A DNA stretch of 6,104 nt from Acidimicrobiaceae bacterium. Its GTDB lineage: Bacteria; Actinomycetota; Acidimicrobiia; Acidimicrobiales; RAAP-2. The DNA is taken from positions 1 to 6,104 of the forward strand of contig PMFY01000144.1 in NCBI GenBank assembly GCA_003157945.1, written 5' to 3'. Shown here piece by piece: positions 4,553 to 6,104 of the stretch. A program made the translations under genes and the position numbers. Position 1 is the first letter of the stretch. Every line of letters starts with the position of its first letter. Under the pieces are notes generated by a model, which worked only from the letters and a program-made list of their open reading frames with translations, did no database searches and was not told the DNA's origin.

Positions 4553-5539
4553 GTGATCCCCACCTTCGTGATCTTCCTGCGCGAGGGCGTCGAGGCCAGC
4601 ATGATCGTGGCCATCCTGCTGTCGTACCTCGACCAGATCGGCCAACGTCGCCACTTCCGTGACGTCTTCCTCGGTGTGGGGGCCGCCCTCGTGCTGGTGC
4701 TCGGGGGCGGGATCGGTGCCTATGTGGCCATCCACCAGTACTCGGGCTCGACCGTGCAGACGGTCTTCGAGACGATCACCTACCTGCTGGCCGCCGTCGT
4801 GCTCACGTACATGACCTTCTGGATGCAGGCCCACAGCCGCACCATGACCGAGGAGCTCCGGCGCCGCTCCGACGTGGCCATCGAGGGCCGGACCCGGTGG
4901 GGCCTCGGCCTGCTGGCCTTCCAGGCCGTCGGCCGCGAGGGCCTGGAGACCATGGTGTTCACCCTGGCCATCGTCTTCGCCTCGTCGGCCCAGGCCCCGA
5001 CGGCGTCCAGGGGCCACGGTCTCCTCCTCGGCGCCGTGCTCGGCCTGGCCGTCGCCCTGGCCATCGCCTACGTGATCTTCAAGCTCGGCCGGCGCCTCAA
5101 CCTCGGCCTCTTCTTCCGGATCGTCGGCATCGTGCTGATGGTCTTCGCCGCCGGCCTCCTGGCCGACGCCGTCGAGAACATGCAGCAGCTCGGGTGGCTG
5201 CCGTTCTGGGACCACGTCCTGTGGAACACCAGTACCTTCCTGAGCGAGGACAGCTCCCTCGGCGACGTCTTCCACAGCCTGTTGGGCTACGCCGACCAGC
5301 CGACCGTGCTGCAGTTCCTCGTCTGGGCCGGCTACCTGGCCGCCGCCACCACCGGCTTCATCGTGCTGGGCCGCCGTCAGCGGCGGGCCGGACGGCCGCT
5401 ACCGACCGTCGATGCCGCGTCCGCGACGATCCCCACGGCCCGGGTGACCGGTGCGGCGTCCGCGGCCGCCACCACCGCAGAGGTGGTGTCCGAGCCCGTC
5501 GCCACCACCCCGATCGGCCGCCCGCAACCGCAGGCCTGA
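4553..5539 (+). CDS. efeU: FTR1/EfeU-family iron permease
   Basis: An integral membrane permease of the FTR1 (ILT) family that moves iron across the cytoplasmic membrane. Its 328 residues include the two diagnostic motifs R10-E-G-V-E14 and R128-E-G-L-E132, each in a membrane helix. About seven hydrophobic segments are visible (near 4-24, 38-60, 70-92, 115-140, 150-172, 178-202, 255-276). A polar loop lies at about 205-250 and an Ala/Thr/Pro-rich, probably disordered tail at about 280-328. The GTG at 4553 places the first REGxE ten residues in, as in homologues, and no in-frame start is available just upstream. The ribosome site is poor. The gene has its own promoter region with a DtxR-like box, so iron repression is likely. 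The partners EfeO and EfeB, if any, are not adjacent: an unrelated SDR follows. Confidence 0.93.
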   Translation: MIPTFVIFLREGVEASMIVAILLSYLDQIGQRRHFRDVFLGVGAALVLVLGGGIGAYVAIHQYSGSTVQTVFETITYLLAAVVLTYMTFWMQAHSRTMTEELRRRSDVAIEGRTRWGLGLLAFQAVGREGLETMVFTLAIVFASSAQAPTASRGHGLLLGAVLGLAVALAIAYVIFKLGRRLNLGLFFRIVGIVLMVFAAGLLADAVENMQQLGWLPFWDHVLWNTSTFLSEDSSLGDVFHSLLGYADQPTVLQFLVWAGYLAAATTGFIVLGRRQRRAGRPLPTVDAASATIPTARVTGAASAAATTAEVVSEPVATTPIGRPQPQA

Positions 5540-5560
5540 GCCCGGCCCCCGCCGAGGCGC

Positions 5561-5566
5561 TACCGT
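5561..5566 (+). promoter_or_regulatory. Putative -10 box of the downstream SDR gene
   Basis: GC-TACCGT fits TAnnnT and would place the transcript start near 5573-5575. This is at an in-frame GTG (5575), so a leaderless start there is possible. No clear -35 box. Confidence 0.4.
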
Positions 5567-5613
5567 CGACCCCGGTGCCCGAGGGTCGGACACCGACCGG
5601 ACGACTGGACACC

Positions 5614-6104
5614 ATGCGCGCCAAGGCACCCGACGTTCCGTCGATGGACGGGAAGACCGTCGTCATCACCGGGGGGAACTCCGGCATCGGCAAGGCCGCC
5701 GCCGTGGCCCTCGCCCGGTCGGGCGCCCGGGTGGTCATCACGGCGCGCAGCGAGCCGCGGGGCGACGCGGCTCGGGCCGACATCGCCGCCGCCAGCGGGT
5801 CCGACCGGGTCGAGCTCTCGGTGTTCGACCTCGCCGACCTGTCTTCGGTGCGGGCCGGTGCGGCGGACCTGCTCGACCGGTGCCCCCGGATCGACGTGCT
5901 GTTGAACAACGCCGGACTGATCCTGTCGGAGCGGACCCTCAGCGCCGACGGCTACGAGGCCACCCTGGCCATCAACCACCTCGGCCCCTTCCTCCTGACC
6001 GACCTGCTCCTGGACCGGCTGCGGTCGTCGGCACCGTCCCGTGTCGTCAACGTGGCCTCGACCGCCCACAGCTTCGCCCGCCGGGGCATGGTGTTCGACG
6101 ACCT
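5614..6104 (+). CDS. Retinol-dehydrogenase-like SDR oxidoreductase, N-terminal part
   Basis: A short-chain dehydrogenase/reductase cut by the right edge, with 163 complete codons visible of a family usually 280-320 long. It shows the cofactor motif TGGNSGIG (19-26), NNAG (98-101), the INHLGPF segment (about 123-129) and VVNVAST with S149 as the catalytic Ser. The Tyr-x3-Lys lies outside. The sequence TGGNSGIGKAAAVALARSGARVVITAR and the F/LDLADLSSVR-like segment are typical of the RDH11-14 / WWOX-like group, which oxidises or reduces varied lipophilic alcohols or aldehydes. The substrate is unknown. The N-terminus starting at ATG 5614 (APDVPSMDGKTVVITG) resembles homologues. GTG 5575 in the same frame is an alternative leaderless start, and ATG 5644 a shorter one. 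It is a different SDR subgroup from the one at 1182, not a recent duplicate. Confidence 0.9.
   Translation, partial: MRAKAPDVPSMDGKTVVITGGNSGIGKAAAVALARSGARVVITARSEPRGDAARADIAAASGSDRVELSVFDLADLSSVRAGAADLLDRCPRIDVLLNNAGLILSERTLSADGYEATLAINHLGPFLLTDLLLDRLRSSAPSRVVNVASTAHSFARRGMVFDD

Noticed and set aside
4517..5275. 252-codon minus-strand frame opposite the iron permease
   Set aside because: The Glu/His/Gly/Asp-rich translation is the complement of hydrophobic helices in the permease. REGxE motifs and membrane segments support the plus strand.
4553..6104. EfeUOB iron uptake operon
   Set aside because: The gene after the permease is an SDR. No EfeO cupredoxin/M75 or EfeB peroxidase sequence is present in the window.

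Overview
The window is very GC-rich (roughly 70% by eye), with strong G/C at third codon positions, GTG starts, and -10-like boxes of the TAnnnT type. With the family content (SDR enzymes, PaaI-type thioesterases, a nitrobindin-like protein, an FTR1 permease), this suggests a high-GC actinobacterium, perhaps an acidimicrobial lineage. The lineage is inferred from style and not from a marker gene.

Layout. (1) Positions 1-550, minus strand: the N-terminal third of a GH13 alpha-glucosidase / oligo-1,6-glucosidase-type enzyme that runs off the left edge. (2) Positions 551-814: a divergent intergenic region. It holds a weak promoter for the glucosidase and, on the plus strand, an 8-bp inverted repeat overlapping a TCAG-N15-GCCGATGG element that resembles a FliA/SigD-type flagellar promoter. 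(3) Positions 815-1072: a small protein with a C-x4-C-x12-C-x2-H cluster and an Arg-rich tail, followed by a GC hairpin. (4) Positions 1182-3685: a tightly packed three-gene operon, consisting of a classical short-chain dehydrogenase and two paralogous proteins with two hotdog domains each (junctions of 0 bp and a 4-bp GTGA overlap). (5) Positions 3689-3818: a 26-bp tandem repeat with three perfect and two decayed copies, which runs up to the promoter of the next gene. (6) Positions 3873-4427: a nitrobindin-like / FABP-family beta-barrel protein, ended by a strong 11-bp GC hairpin. (7) Positions 4486-4516: a TTGACA box and a perfect TTAGGT-GA-ACCTAA palindrome resembling a DtxR/IdeR iron box, upstream of an FTR1/EfeU iron permease (4553-5539). 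(8) Positions 5614-6104: the N-terminal half of a retinol-dehydrogenase-like SDR that runs off the right edge.

How the genes may work together. The SDR and double-hotdog operon looks like a small lipid or acyl-CoA module, with an oxidoreductase plus two thioesterase-like proteins probably acting on related acyl substrates. The permease is probably an iron-responsive single-gene unit, because neither EfeO nor EfeB follows it. The nitrobindin-like gene next to it could be linked to iron or heme, but only position supports this. No mobile element, CRISPR array or RNA gene was seen. The items most worth a second look are the 26-bp repeat array, the short-spacer iron box, the putative flagellar-type promoter in front of the Cys/His miniprotein, and the paralogous double-hotdog pair in which only one of four domains keeps the full HGG...D signature.
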